Part shown: positions 16,903 through 25,565 of the stretch, piece after piece
Numbering within the stretch: position 1 is the stretch's first letter
Layout of the letters: every line of letters begins with the position of its first letter
From: CAYJAZ01 sp964371865
Lineage (GTDB): Bacteria; Desulfobacterota; Desulfovibrionia; Desulfovibrionales; Desulfovibrionaceae
Assembly (NCBI GenBank): GCA_964371865.1
Contig: CAYJOR010000001.1
Span: forward strand, 1 to 64,000
Length of the DNA stretch: 64,000 nt
Direction: 5' to 3'
The notes under the pieces: generated by a model
Database searches by the model: none
The model's input: the letters and a program-made list of their open reading frames with translations, nothing else
Told to the model about the DNA's origin: nothing
Translations under genes and position numbers: made by a program

Positions 16903-17757
16903 CTACTTCATTTGTTTTTTAGAGTAAATTGGAATCTTACAAATTTTTATAATACGCTTACCCGATGTCGTAATCTCATTTTGATAGATGATTTTTTTTA
17001 GTTTTACAGAACATTTTATCAATGTTTGTTTGAAGCCTGAAGTAAAAGGGTCGTCTACAACATATCCTTGAGAATAAGCGAAAAGACCAAATAATCTTTC
17101 AAAGATATGAGCTAACTGTCTATTACGAATTTCCTTATCTGCAAATTCAAAATCAGAAAGAGATATATTCATCTTTTTAACAGGTATAAAGATATCTGTA
17201 CGAGCTATAAACATTGTACCCGCAATAAAATTATATTTAATACTTTCTATCTGATGAGCACAACAAAAATCATCTAAAACACGGCGAGTTTTTTTTGACT
17301 CAGAACTTGAACTTACTATGATTTTATAGTTTGCTATCATACCAAGTTTTTTATTCTTTTCCATACAATTGAGATAATTATTAAACACCTCTTTAGATTC
17401 AAGAAACTCTAAAAGATAATCTTTCCATCTATTACCCGACATATCAAAAGCATTCACATGAGTTCTTTTTTCCTCAATATATCTTTTTGAATGCACCTTA
17501 ATTACATAACTATAGTCATTAAGATTTACACTATTGATTAGTTGAACAAAAGGTCCTACATCAAAACCGCGGTTTTCAACTATTTCTATATGAGCATCGC
17601 TTTTAAACTCGAGAATTTTCTCAACAAGTTGCGGATCATCTTCAACGAGAGTCACGTATAAGTCGTAAGGATATTCTTCAATATTTTTGATTTTTTCACG
17701 CAATTCAATCCACATTTCTGTGTAATATAAGTGCAGATGAACAAGAAAGGGTTTCAT
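16903..17757 (-). CDS. Rhamnan-synthesis F-type (RgpF-like) glycan protein, 284 aa
   Basis: It matches the rhamnan synthesis F family (PF05045-like). Seen are 'FLVHLHLYYTEMWIELREKI', 'YDLYVTLVED', 'ENRGFDVGPFVQLIN' and 'YVIKVHSKR', the conserved core found in RgpF-like proteins and polysaccharide glycosyltransferases. Family members act in rhamnose-glucose polysaccharide and O-antigen assembly. The C terminus is basic (KKIIYQNEITTSGKRIIKIC), which suggests peripheral membrane contact. It is a stand-alone gene with 114 bp on the wecE side and 126 bp on the GT2 side. Confidence 0.75.
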   Translation of the reverse strand: MKPFLVHLHLYYTEMWIELREKIKNIEEYPYDLYVTLVEDDPQLVEKILEFKSDAHIEIVENRGFDVGPFVQLINSVNLNDYSYVIKVHSKRYIEEKRTHVNAFDMSGNRWKDYLLEFLESKEVFNNYLNCMEKNKKLGMIANYKIIVSSSSESKKTRRVLDDFCCAHQIESIKYNFIAGTMFIARTDIFIPVKKMNISLSDFEFADKEIRNRQLAHIFERLFGLFAYSQGYVVDDPFTSGFKQTLIKCSVKLKKIIYQNEITTSGKRIIKICKIPIYSKKQMK

Positions 17758-17797
17758 AAAAACTCCGTTACAATTTAAATAATCTTGTAATCAGCTT

Positions 17798-17813
17798 GGG
17801 TGTATTTCTAAAG
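17798..17813 (+). repeat. Solo IS5-remnant-type end sequence
   Basis: GGGTGTATTTCTAAAG resembles the terminal sequence of the IS remnant at 39097. It lies in the 126-bp gap between the RgpF-like gene and a GT2 gene. There is no transposase sequence alongside. Confidence 0.35.
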
Positions 17814-17883
17814 TGGTTTTTTGCTTTTTGATTATTGTCAAGGGTGTCGAATCTCATACTTAGGAAATAATACTGATACTATT

Positions 17884-18756
17884 CTAGCAAACTGTAAAGA
17901 CTTTTAGCTTTTTATATGGATACTTGATATTAAAGTAAAACTTTAGAAAGTATCTAATTTGATTCCTAAAAATCTTTTCTTTTTTTCCTGACAGCAAGAA
18001 GTGGTAAAAAGCTTTATCTTTTTCTGTATGTTCGGGATAAAGAATATCAAAAAGCATATCATAACTTATGAAGTTATCAGGTTCTATTAGCGTTCGACTG
18101 TAGCTTTCATTATGTTTACGCCATTGACACAAAACCTCGTCTATATAAGTTGCATCCATTGAAAGCAAACACTGCGACCAAAGATAGTTATCAAGGCGCT
18201 GTGGAATAATTGGATTAAATCGACAATTTTTCAATAATGAACTACGCACCAAGACAGAAGAAAATGTTGAAATAAACCTTTCGTAGAGTAATTCAATGCG
18301 AATAATTTCACCATGTTTAACAAATTTTTTACGCTTATTAAGCATTTTAGTGTGCTTTCTATTATTACTTTCATCTTCACCCAAAACTTCAACATCTGCA
18401 TAAAATAAACCTATATTTTCGCTTTTTTCTGCAACTTTTATCATTTTTTCTAAAAATGTAGGTTTCCAAATATCGTCACTTTCAAGAAAGGCAATATAAG
18501 GGGATTTAACCAAAGCAACTGCAGTTTCTATAGTAGCAGGCAAACCTTTGTTTTCAATATTTTCATGAGTATAAAACTTTATTCGATTATCTTTTTTAGC
18601 ATACTCTTCAATTACATCACGAGATGAATCTTTTGAGGCATCATCAAAAATTATGTATTCAAAGTCAGAATAGGTTTGAGTTAAAACACTTTCAATTGCC
18701 TGAGAAATATATTTTTCATGTCCATAATTAGCAGTAATTACAGTGATTTTATTCAT
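17884..18756 (-). CDS. GT2 family glycosyltransferase, 290 aa
   Basis: A GT-A fold transferase. It has 'KITVITANYGHEKYISQAIE' at the N terminus, 'YIIFDDASKDSSRDVIEEY' (nucleotide-binding Asp), and 'PYIAFLESDDIWKPTFLEKM' with the metal-binding SDD near residue 97. 'PQRLDNYLWSQCLL' and 'CQWRKHNESYSR' form the acceptor half. A basic C terminus (FRNQIRYFLKFYFNIKYPYK) suits membrane association. It is clearly paralogous to the GT2 at 46234-47103, sharing order, length and most motif residues. The two copies sit on either side of the integrated element. Confidence 0.88.
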   Translation of the reverse strand: MNKITVITANYGHEKYISQAIESVLTQTYSDFEYIIFDDASKDSSRDVIEEYAKKDNRIKFYTHENIENKGLPATIETAVALVKSPYIAFLESDDIWKPTFLEKMIKVAEKSENIGLFYADVEVLGEDESNNRKHTKMLNKRKKFVKHGEIIRIELLYERFISTFSSVLVRSSLLKNCRFNPIIPQRLDNYLWSQCLLSMDATYIDEVLCQWRKHNESYSRTLIEPDNFISYDMLFDILYPEHTEKDKAFYHFLLSGKKEKIFRNQIRYFLKFYFNIKYPYKKLKVFTVC

Positions 18757-18926
18757 TATTCTTCCTTAAATAATTTTAATGCGAAAGCACGAAGCAAGCA
18801 TACAGAAAACTATACACCTGTCAATGTAAATATACAGTGAAACAATTTAAATAAAGCTGCATCTTCCTTTGGCAAAGAAACATAGGGTTCAAGTAATAAT
18901 ATAAGAACATATCTTAGTTTAAATTA

Positions 18927-19940
18927 TTAAAACTTGCAACTTTCCCACTTAGCAATATACTCTTCTATCTTTTCGATAACTTCCTCAACTTTTATATCTT
19001 TTAAGTTATCGCTTACAGCACATTTATCATTTTTTCTAAGAGGACGCCACACTTCATACATATAGCTGGTGATAATTGACAAAATAGAACATGAGGTTGA
19101 TGCCGCTATATGGCTCGGTCCTGAAGATGTGCAAACAAACAAATCAGATTGGTCAATAAAAGCAGCACTTTCAGCAATATCAGTTCCTATAAATAAAGTA
19201 TAATTATCTTTAGGAACATTATTAAACTCGTCAAGCAGAGGTAAGTCGCCTTTACCTGTCATAACAACAGTTTCAATTTGTTGTTTTGTGCTGTTATATT
19301 TTTGATGAATATATTTCACAACTTCGGCATAATTTGCCATACTCCATCGTTTATGTGGTCGTTTAATATTACCTATTGAAAGAATTAATCTTTTTGTGTT
19401 AGGATTTTTGGGAAACTTTTCTTTTACATTTTCAAGAACAGAGCTTGGTATATTGATTACAGGATTCAAAGAAGTAGTTTTAAATCCCATATTTTGCATA
19501 TTTTCTTGCATAAACTCAAGTATATGACTCTTAGAACTTTGAACTATTGAATAAGTATAAAGCTTTTGAAATTTTTCAGGTGCCGCACACGCCGCTAAAT
19601 TTATAGGTGCACCAATACATTTCACAAAAAAGTTCGTAGATTTAGAGTGTGGAGTTAGGCAAATAACTACGTCATACTTTTGAGCACGTAAGGTAAATAT
19701 CAGCTTTATAGCATTAAAAAGGTGTTTTTTATCATAACAATAAGTATTGTCTATGTAGTCGCAATATTTGAATAAAGCACGATTTAAACTTGAGCCTAGC
19801 AAATCAACTTGCGAATGGGGAAAGGTGTTTTTCACAGCTTGCATTGCAGGAGTTGAAACTATCAAATCTCCCAATCTATCTAAGCGCACCAGCAGAATTT
19901 TCTTTCCGTCCCACTCTGGTTTTTGTGTAAGATATTCCAT
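18927..19940 (-). CDS. GT9 (heptosyltransferase-like) glycosyltransferase, 337 aa
   Basis: The protein has the GT9 start 'KKILLVRLDRLGDLIVSTPA' and 'RAQKYDVVICLTPHSKS'. It continues with 'LSIGNIKRPHKRWSMANYAE', where GT9 enzymes have the ADP-heptose binding 'K.W....' motif, and 'DQSDLFVCTSSGPSHIAAST'. GT9 includes LPS heptosyltransferases I-III and also transferases of other sugars, so heptose is likely but not proven. It is the last polysaccharide gene before the mobile-element region. Confidence 0.85.
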   Translation of the reverse strand: MEYLTQKPEWDGKKILLVRLDRLGDLIVSTPAMQAVKNTFPHSQVDLLGSSLNRALFKYCDYIDNTYCYDKKHLFNAIKLIFTLRAQKYDVVICLTPHSKSTNFFVKCIGAPINLAACAAPEKFQKLYTYSIVQSSKSHILEFMQENMQNMGFKTTSLNPVINIPSSVLENVKEKFPKNPNTKRLILSIGNIKRPHKRWSMANYAEVVKYIHQKYNSTKQQIETVVMTGKGDLPLLDEFNNVPKDNYTLFIGTDIAESAAFIDQSDLFVCTSSGPSHIAASTSCSILSIITSYMYEVWRPLRKNDKCAVSDNLKDIKVEEVIEKIEEYIAKWESCKF

Positions 19941-20150
19941 AAAAACTTTTATCCCTCATCAAAAAAATAGTTGACAAGAGAATATACAAATATACAACTT
20001 CTTGCCTTTGGCTAGTGCAGTATACATATTTCTAGTCTGATTTCAAGAATTAAAACTTGTTAGCCGTGGATATACTACCTCTCACAAGTTATTTTGATAT
20101 AATCAACACGGTTCTTTGCAAATTATAACTGCGAGATTTAGGAATAAGTT

Positions 20151-20225
20151 ATGAGAACTTTATATGTTATTGTGTTTTCTGTTTCCTTTTATTCAATAAT
20201 CAATATACTGAAAGTGACTACTTAA
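20151..20225 (+). CDS. Candidate 24-aa hydrophobic peptide
   Basis: ATG at 20151 encodes MRTLYVIVFSVSFYSIINIL plus KVTT, a single hydrophobic helix with a positive N terminus and a charged tail. AGGA lies 6-9 nt upstream. The frame is followed 15 bp later by a GC-rich hairpin at 20241-20270 with CTCTTTTA after it. Together these look like a tiny expressed unit, of the kind seen for small membrane peptides or type I toxins. Length alone means chance is possible. Confidence 0.35.
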   Translation: MRTLYVIVFSVSFYSIINILKVTT

Positions 20226-20240
20226 CACATATAAATCTTA

Positions 20241-20270
20241 GGGGAGCATCATAAACATATGACACTCCCC
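20241..20270. terminator. GC-rich hairpin between the 24-aa peptide and the convergent 218-aa gene
   Basis: GGGGAG at 20241-20246 pairs with CTCCCC at 20265-20270, with further partial pairing inside. On the plus strand CTCTTTTA follows. It could serve as a bidirectional terminator for the 24-aa peptide unit and for the minus-strand gene ending at 20286. Confidence 0.5.
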
Positions 20271-20285
20271 CTCTTTTACGGCATT

Positions 20286-20942
20286 TTACTTTTTACTTGG
20301 AACGGTAAATTCTTCATCCAGATAACCTATTTTGCTATTATATCCAAAGTGGCCATATTCATTGAGAAACTTTAAGGCATAGCCAATATCGCGCGAAAAA
20401 ACTACTTCTTCACTATATAAGCTTCTCAGGTATATTTCATAAGATTTACAGAGCTCTTCATAAGGTAAATCGAGATCATATTTCCAGTTTTTTAAAAAAT
20501 TCTCATTAATGGGCTTAACAATACGTAAATAATCTTCAGCTTTGTCTGGGTTTACTAAAAAAGTTTTATCACATATTGTTTTAATCAAGAGTAAAGTGAG
20601 TTCATACGTGATTGCATCACAAATAGATTCTGTAGTAGCTTCAACATCAGCACGACCATTACGCTGTAAAGATTGCTTACTTTTTTGTAAAACAACTTTT
20701 GCAGGTTCGTAAAGTTCTTCTAAAAGTTCATTAATTCTTTTTGTTGTCAACTTTTCATAAATCTCAAATCGAAGAATGTGACCCCCCACTTTGTTTTCTA
20801 TTTTAGAAGAGTTGGATTTTGTGTTGCACGAATAAAGAAGCTTATTTTGAATATCTAAACAAACAAAGCTGGTATTCTGCCCTAGTTGATCATTCCAGTC
20901 ACAGTAGTTTGAGCTGATACTCTTTACTAATTTTAATGCCAT
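20286..20942 (-). CDS. Unknown protein, 218 aa, paralogue of 28719-29336
   Basis: No family is recognised. It begins 'LKLVKSISSNYCDWND', has 'GGHILRFEIYEKLTTKRINELLEEL' in the first third, and ends with 'LCKSYEIYLRSLYSEEVVF'. These three blocks recur in order in the 205-aa protein at 28719-29336 ('GHLLRFEINNLLSTKKINELLEELF' shortened here; 'CKSYEKYLRSCFSQEVEF'). No signal peptide or transmembrane helix is seen, so it is probably cytosolic. The paralogues face the same way and flank the plasmid-like replication and mobilisation genes. They may be element-encoded accessory proteins, possibly a duplicated immunity or inhibitor gene. That is speculation. Confidence 0.75.
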   Translation of the reverse strand: MALKLVKSISSNYCDWNDQLGQNTSFVCLDIQNKLLYSCNTKSNSSKIENKVGGHILRFEIYEKLTTKRINELLEELYEPAKVVLQKSKQSLQRNGRADVEATTESICDAITYELTLLLIKTICDKTFLVNPDKAEDYLRIVKPINENFLKNWKYDLDLPYEELCKSYEIYLRSLYSEEVVFSRDIGYALKFLNEYGHFGYNSKIGYLDEEFTVPSKK

Positions 20943-21114
20943 ATAGTCAGTCCTATAGGTTTCCTATATTTCTTATAATTTTTTACCTAAACCTTATTAT
21001 TTTGAGGTTTTATTTGCATCTCACTCACTACTAGGTTCCAGCGAGTTACGTTTTTATATATTCTTTACTTGTATACTATTTTTTAGAACAGGTCAAGAGT
21101 TTCGGAGGAGTTTT

Positions 21115-21168
21115 ATGATTACTTTTTATTATTTCTTAAAGAAAATATTAAAAAGCATATTTTTTTAA
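21115..21168 (+). CDS. Candidate 17-aa basic-hydrophobic peptide
   Basis: A very strong GGAGGAG lies 5 nt before an ATG at 21115 that encodes MITFYYFLKKILKSIFF and then TAA. The peptide is short, basic and amphipathic. It sits in the 393-bp gap upstream of the replication gene, with no longer frame at that ribosome-binding site. It may be a leader or attenuator peptide, a small toxin, or simply the decayed start of a lost gene. Confidence 0.35.
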   Translation: MITFYYFLKKILKSIFF

Positions 21169-21335
21169 AAGAAGTAATATTCTTCCTCGAAAAGTATTGA
21201 CATATTTATTTTATATGATATTGAAAAAAGTGGTGTATCTATATTTAAAATACACATTGGTTAATGCTCGATGTAGGGAGTTCCCCAAAGCCGTTCGTAG
21301 ATGGATAATGTTGAACGTACATACATAGGAGAAGT

Positions 21336-21527
21336 ATGTATAAAGAAAAATTTATTATGGCAGAGGCAAAATACTTATCTAAAAGCAAAGTATCTACAAA
21401 TTTAAAAGATTTTACTAAAAAAGCTAAAACGTATTTTTCATTTATATGTATATGGAAAATAAAGACTTTTAGCACTTTTATTACAACAATAGTTGTAGCT
21501 TTAAATGTTGGAGGTGACTTATGTTAA
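21336..21527 (+). CDS. Small protein, 63 aa, translationally overlapping the primase gene
   Basis: ATG at 21336 follows AGGAG by 4 nt, a good start. The product begins MYKEKFIMAEAKYLSKS, is Lys-rich, and ends with a hydrophobic stretch (FSTFITTIVVALNVGG). Its stop lies inside the start of the primase (ATGTTAA, 21521-21527). Its last codons contain the GGAGGTG Shine-Dalgarno of the primase, so the two are probably coupled. I do not recognise it. It may be a small regulator or leader for replication. Confidence 0.5.
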   Translation: MYKEKFIMAEAKYLSKSKVSTNLKDFTKKAKTYFSFICIWKIKTFSTFITTIVVALNVGGDLC

Positions 21528-23917
21528 ATCCACATTTAAATGTTGAGATGGTTATTAGGAAATTTGAAGAAATTGGCTTGATAGTTGATGATATAAATAC
21601 TGACAGAAACTGGGTAAGGTGCTCTACGACTTCGAAACCTCATAAAAAAAACGGAGCTTATACTATTTTTCCTGAAACAGGTGTCTGTTGGTGTAAAAAC
21701 TGGGAAACAGGCGAGGAAATAAGTTTTAAGATAGATGGTAAGGAACTGTCAGGTAGTGAAAAATCTATAATTTCTCAAAGCAAAAGAAAAATAGAAGTCG
21801 AACGTTTTGGTATACAAGAGGTAGTTGCAAAAGAATCAGTTGCAAAATGGGACAGAGCAATTCATGCTAGTAGTACAGCTTATACTAGAAATAAAGGCGT
21901 GAAGTGCTATGGTGTACGTAGAAATAACAATGCACTTATAATTCCTTTGCGTGATAAGGAAGGAAAAATTTGGAGCTTACAGTACATTAATGATGATGGT
22001 AGTAAGAGATTTACGAAAGGTGGAAAGAAGAAAGGATGCTTTTTTGAAATCTCTGGAAATGAGAAGATCGTACTCTGTGAAGGGTATGCCACAGGTGCAA
22101 GCATCCATGAAGCAACAGGTTATAGTGTAATTGTATGCTTTGATGCAGACAATATGATTGAAGTTGGCAAAAGCTTCAAAACTGCTGTAATTGGAGCTGA
22201 CAATGATTTAAATCATGTAGGTGAAATAAAAGCAAAAAAAACAGGTAAAAAGTATTACCTACCTCCTATTATTGATGGAAAGTCAACTGATTTTAATGAC
22301 TTGCACAGACTTCGAGGTTTAGATGCAGTTAAAGAGTGTTTTGAAAATTCGGAATCCCTAGAATATGTTTTCGATTCTGACCCTACTGATATTGTAGATT
22401 CTGTTCCTTTAAAAAAGAAAGAACACAAATTAGTACCTGAATTTATTGATGTTGTTACCACTCAAAGTGGTACTTATGAAAAAGTTAATAGACCCTATCT
22501 TGCTGAATACATAAGAAAAAATGAAAGATTCTTATTAGTTCAAGGAGGTACCGGGACAGTAATGCTCTACTGGTATGAAGATGGTGTCTATAGTCAAATC
22601 ACAAAGGATATTTTTAAATCAAAAATAAAAAAACATATTACAGACTACAATCTAGGGTTATTAAAAATGTCTGATGTTGAGGAGGTTTATAAAGATTTAA
22701 TGACGGATCAAAACTTTTGCAAGGACAGTGCGCTAAACACTGACAAAAACATAATTAACTTTAGAAATGGTATTCTTAATCTCTCTACAAGGCAGCTAGA
22801 ACCACACTCACCTGAACACCTTTCTACTCTACAAATTCCATGTAATTATTGTAAAGAGAATAAAGTTTCACCGCAATTTGATAAGTTTATGGACTTCTTC
22901 TGCAGCAGCGATGAGGAAAAAATTAAATTCTACCTTCAGTGGATTGGAGCTGTTATCTCGAACATTCCTATGTATGTGTTTAAAAAAGCATTGCTCATTA
23001 TTGGAAAACCACACAGCGGAAAATCGATCATTCAAAAATTCTTGGCTATGTGTTTAGGTGAAGGAAACTATTCAAGTATTGATCTGTCTTACCTTGAAAA
23101 AAATAATTTTGCTTTAAGCTCACTACATAATAAGAGATTAGGTATGTGCGGCGATATGTCATTTATGAAAAATGAAGAGTTGAAAAACTTCAAAAATATT
23201 ATAGGAGGTGATTCTATAAAAATTGAATATAAAGGGCAGATGGCTTTTGCAGCAACCTATAAAGGAGCTTTGATGTTCAATTCAAATTTTTATCCCAGGT
23301 TTGGAGGAGACACCGGAAATGCTGTTTTTGACCGATTTATTGTCTTGTCAGCTGACAATGTAAAACCGGAAGAGGAGCGTAAAGGTTTATTTGAAAACAC
23401 TCTTTTTGAGGAGTGCGAAGCTATAATTTCTCGTGCTATTGATGAGGTTTATAATGTTATTGACAATGGGTATAAGTTCAATATTCCAAAAGAAAATATA
23501 AAAATGATTGACTCCTATAAGGCCGAAAATAGTCATGCTGTAGAATTTTATAAAGCATACTGTATTGATAGACCGGTAGATAGCTTTAAAAATTTAAAAC
23601 CGATTCATGACTTTATCACTCAAAAACTTATTTACGCAGTTTTTCGTGAGTGGAGCATACAAAGACATGGTAGTTCGTATGTAACTTCAAAAGCAGTCTT
23701 TGAAAAGGAAATATCTAACTATTTAGGCCTTGAAAAAATTACTAAAAAAACAAATCACGGCAACCTTTATTATTATTTCATCATTAGTAGTGATGCCTGC
23801 AAAGAGTATAGGCTTGAATGCATCACCCAAGCTATTTCTAGTGAGGTTGCACGCCTTGAAAAAGAGTTTATCTATGCAAAAGAAAATGTTGTTGATGATG
23901 ATTTAGACTTGGGTTAG
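21521..23917 (+). CDS. P4-type replication protein: TOPRIM primase fused to SF3 (D5-like) helicase, 798 aa
   Basis: This is the replication initiator and helicase of the element. The N terminus has a primase-like zinc-ribbon-poor segment ('NWVRCSTTSKPHKKNGAYTI', 'GVCWCKNWETGE'). A TOPRIM domain with 'IVLCEGYATGASIHEATG' and 'AVIGADND' follows (about residues 185-235). Next comes a D5_N-type linker ('INFRNGILNLSTRQLEPHSP'). The SF3 helicase has the Walker A 'LLIIGKPHSGKSIIQKFL' near residue 495, Walker B-type 'RLGMCGDMS' and sensor-like 'GALMFNSNFYPRF'. This arrangement is that of P4 alpha and plasmid/phage primases. It suggests the element replicates or replicated autonomously. Confidence 0.88.
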   Translation: MLNPHLNVEMVIRKFEEIGLIVDDINTDRNWVRCSTTSKPHKKNGAYTIFPETGVCWCKNWETGEEISFKIDGKELSGSEKSIISQSKRKIEVERFGIQEVVAKESVAKWDRAIHASSTAYTRNKGVKCYGVRRNNNALIIPLRDKEGKIWSLQYINDDGSKRFTKGGKKKGCFFEISGNEKIVLCEGYATGASIHEATGYSVIVCFDADNMIEVGKSFKTAVIGADNDLNHVGEIKAKKTGKKYYLPPIIDGKSTDFNDLHRLRGLDAVKECFENSESLEYVFDSDPTDIVDSVPLKKKEHKLVPEFIDVVTTQSGTYEKVNRPYLAEYIRKNERFLLVQGGTGTVMLYWYEDGVYSQITKDIFKSKIKKHITDYNLGLLKMSDVEEVYKDLMTDQNFCKDSALNTDKNIINFRNGILNLSTRQLEPHSPEHLSTLQIPCNYCKENKVSPQFDKFMDFFCSSDEEKIKFYLQWIGAVISNIPMYVFKKALLIIGKPHSGKSIIQKFLAMCLGEGNYSSIDLSYLEKNNFALSSLHNKRLGMCGDMSFMKNEELKNFKNIIGGDSIKIEYKGQMAFAATYKGALMFNSNFYPRFGGDTGNAVFDRFIVLSADNVKPEEERKGLFENTLFEECEAIISRAIDEVYNVIDNGYKFNIPKENIKMIDSYKAENSHAVEFYKAYCIDRPVDSFKNLKPIHDFITQKLIYAVFREWSIQRHGSSYVTSKAVFEKEISNYLGLEKITKKTNHGNLYYYFIISSDACKEYRLECITQAISSEVARLEKEFIYAKENVVDDDLDLG

Positions 23918-23969
23918 GGCGAAAGGGGGAGCTTGAAGGGGTGAAAAATATACTATTTTTTCTCTTCTA

Positions 23970-24167
23970 GTGCGAGTTAGGGAAAAAGGGTTGATTTTTT
24001 ATGGTTTAAATAATAAAATATTGTCATTACTCTATGACATTTTAAATATAAATTTAAAGTCAAAAAAAGAATTACAATCCCTTTGCCCTTTTTCCCTAGA
24101 TATTTTCGAAGCTCTAGAAAGGAGAATGTGCTACATTCAACAACTCCCTCAAAAAGCCGAGAATTGA
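23970..24167 (+). CDS. Possible small ORF, up to 65 aa
   Basis: A frame beginning at GTG 23970, or at TTG 23991 after GAAAAAGGG, encodes a leucine-rich small protein ending '...FSLDIFEALERRMCYIQQL' plus PQKAEN. It lies 52 bp after the primase stop and on the same strand. Starts are non-ATG with a mediocre ribosome-binding site, and no family is recognised. It could be a genuine plasmid-type small protein or a chance frame. Confidence 0.3.
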   Translation: MRVREKGLIFYGLNNKILSLLYDILNINLKSKKELQSLCPFSLDIFEALERRMCYIQQLPQKAEN

Positions 24168-24210
24168 CGTGGTAAAAGTTTTTACTTGAAGTATAAGCAA
24201 AAAATATAAA

Positions 24211-24240
24211 GGGTGTGCTTCTAAATTTAGAAACACACCC
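24211..24240. terminator. Perfect hairpin built from two IS-end-like arms
   Basis: The arms GGGTGTGCTTCTAAA and TTTAGAAACACACCC pair with a single mismatch and no loop. Read on the minus strand the hairpin is followed by TTTATATTTTTT, so it can terminate the ParA operon ending at 24277. Each arm equals the terminal sequence of the IS5-family remnant at 39097. It may therefore be two IS ends joined head to head (a minimal MITE or excision scar) now acting as a terminator. Confidence 0.7.
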
Positions 24241-24276
24241 TTATCAGTTAGCTTTCCTTCAAACAATATAAAAAAA

Positions 24277-24903
24277 TTATTTCATGTACCAGCCACCTTC
24301 TCTTGGAAAACATGCAGTGCGCCCATTTGCCTCTTGAATTTCCCAACCTTCTCCGCTACAGTTCACTATATTCTCTAAACTGCCAATTTTATCCAGTTCT
24401 ATAACTTTATTAATTAAATCAGAGTTTTTTGCCCAAGTATCTTGAAATTCGTACTCTACATAAGCCCTGTAATACGCACTTTCAAATGCTTCTGAGTATA
24501 TCGTTGTATAGAGAAAATAGCTCATACCTGCTGTCATACAAATGAAAAAAGCAGATGAGAAAAATCCCCACTTAAGCATAGTTATAACTTTCTCTTTTTT
24601 TATAGCTAACTTTATTTGTTCAGCAATTTCATCTAAGAAGTTCTTTTTTTCAGTATGTTGCTTTTCTGAATACTTTTCTGTTTCCCCAGCAATAATTTCT
24701 TGTATTTGCAAAGGAGTTTTGGCTAAAGCTGAATGGTATTCATTGCAAACCGCAAATAACATTATTAAAGGATCATCACTATGCGCACCAAAGCAATTGC
24801 ACAACAGCTCTATTTTTTTTATACTCTCATCAGTATCAGTGACTTGTTTATCACGGATTACAGATAAGCAGTTTTTGATTTTTAATCTTCTAATTCTGTC
24901 CAT
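24277..24903 (-). CDS. Plasmid-type membrane protein of the ParA operon, 208 aa
   Basis: The protein has a soluble N-terminal region of about 105 residues, one transmembrane helix ('WGFFSSAFFICMTAGMSYFL', about residues 112-131), and an extracytoplasmic C terminus with two cysteines ending 'TACFPREGGWYMK'. Its start overlaps the end of the ParA gene by 14 bp, so it is coupled. TraK-like, ParA-like and small membrane protein genes in that order are seen beside mobilisation genes in IncP- and IncQ-like elements, so a role in transfer or stability is likely. The family is not recognised. Confidence 0.7.
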   Translation of the reverse strand: MDRIRRLKIKNCLSVIRDKQVTDTDESIKKIELLCNCFGAHSDDPLIMLFAVCNEYHSALAKTPLQIQEIIAGETEKYSEKQHTEKKNFLDEIAEQIKLAIKKEKVITMLKWGFFSSAFFICMTAGMSYFLYTTIYSEAFESAYYRAYVEYEFQDTWAKNSDLINKVIELDKIGSLENIVNCSGEGWEIQEANGRTACFPREGGWYMK

Positions 24904-25555
24904 TTTCCAACACCTCAGCTAATCTTTTTTCATTGTCGGAAAGCCAACGTTGAAAGAAAATACGTTCTCCAACATTAAGTTCTCGTGCTATCTCTTTTAA
25001 TGGAATACGATCACTATAGAGCTTTGTTGCTGCTGTTTCTAACATCTTGTCGAGGTAAAACTCTTTTTTAAATATCTTTTTGGTTCCACTTCCATCGTAG
25101 AGAGCGAAGTCTTCCTTATCTCCAAAGTAGAGATTTTTTGTAGGTATAATTTTCTCAGAATCAAAAGTTTTTGCGTAATCTTTGAGTAATAAAATGCTAT
25201 CTTTTTGAGTATTTAACATAAAGAAAACTTGTATTTCATCACTGATTTCTTTTATTGTTTCTCCCCAGTTCTTTATTGAATCTTGATTACGTGCTGCCAT
25301 GTTCACGACAACAGCTTTATCACTATACTTATCGAGTAACGTTAAAAAGTTTGCCCATTGATTAATTGAATCAATTCCTTGTAGCTCGCAAGTATATGAC
25401 TGGTGATGTGCCTTATAGACATCGGGATTTGAACCGTCCGTGTCAATAATTGCAATTTCTTCACCTAACTTGTCAAGGTGATGTATTAATAAACTTGTCA
25501 TCATAGATTTTCCTACGCCGCCTTTGCCACCTTCAGATAAAAATATTTTATTCAT
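24890..25555 (-). CDS. ParA/MinD-family ATPase (plasmid partition or transfer), 221 aa
   Basis: A deviant Walker A 'EGGKGGVGKSMMTSLLIHHL' at the N terminus and 'IAIIDTDGSNPDV' (Walker A') identify a ParA-type ATPase. The C terminus contains a helix-turn-helix-like stretch ('IPLKEIARELNVGERIFFQR'), unusual for small ParAs and more like TraL/ParA-type transfer ATPases. The start at 25555 is chosen over 25579 because AAGGAAAG lies just upstream of it. The preceding gene ends at 25566, inside that leader. It probably positions plasmid DNA or the mobilisation complex. Confidence 0.8.
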   Translation of the reverse strand: MNKIFLSEGGKGGVGKSMMTSLLIHHLDKLGEEIAIIDTDGSNPDVYKAHHQSYTCELQGIDSINQWANFLTLLDKYSDKAVVVNMAARNQDSIKNWGETIKEISDEIQVFFMLNTQKDSILLLKDYAKTFDSEKIIPTKNLYFGDKEDFALYDGSGTKKIFKKEFYLDKMLETAATKLYSDRIPLKEIARELNVGERIFFQRWLSDNEKRLAEVLENGQN

Positions 25556-25565
25556 TTTTCTTTCC

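Noticed and set aside
19941..20150. Remnant of the GT2 gene cut at 39570
   Set aside because: I read this stretch in the minus strand and saw no GT2 C-terminal sequence, so the lost half is not on this side.
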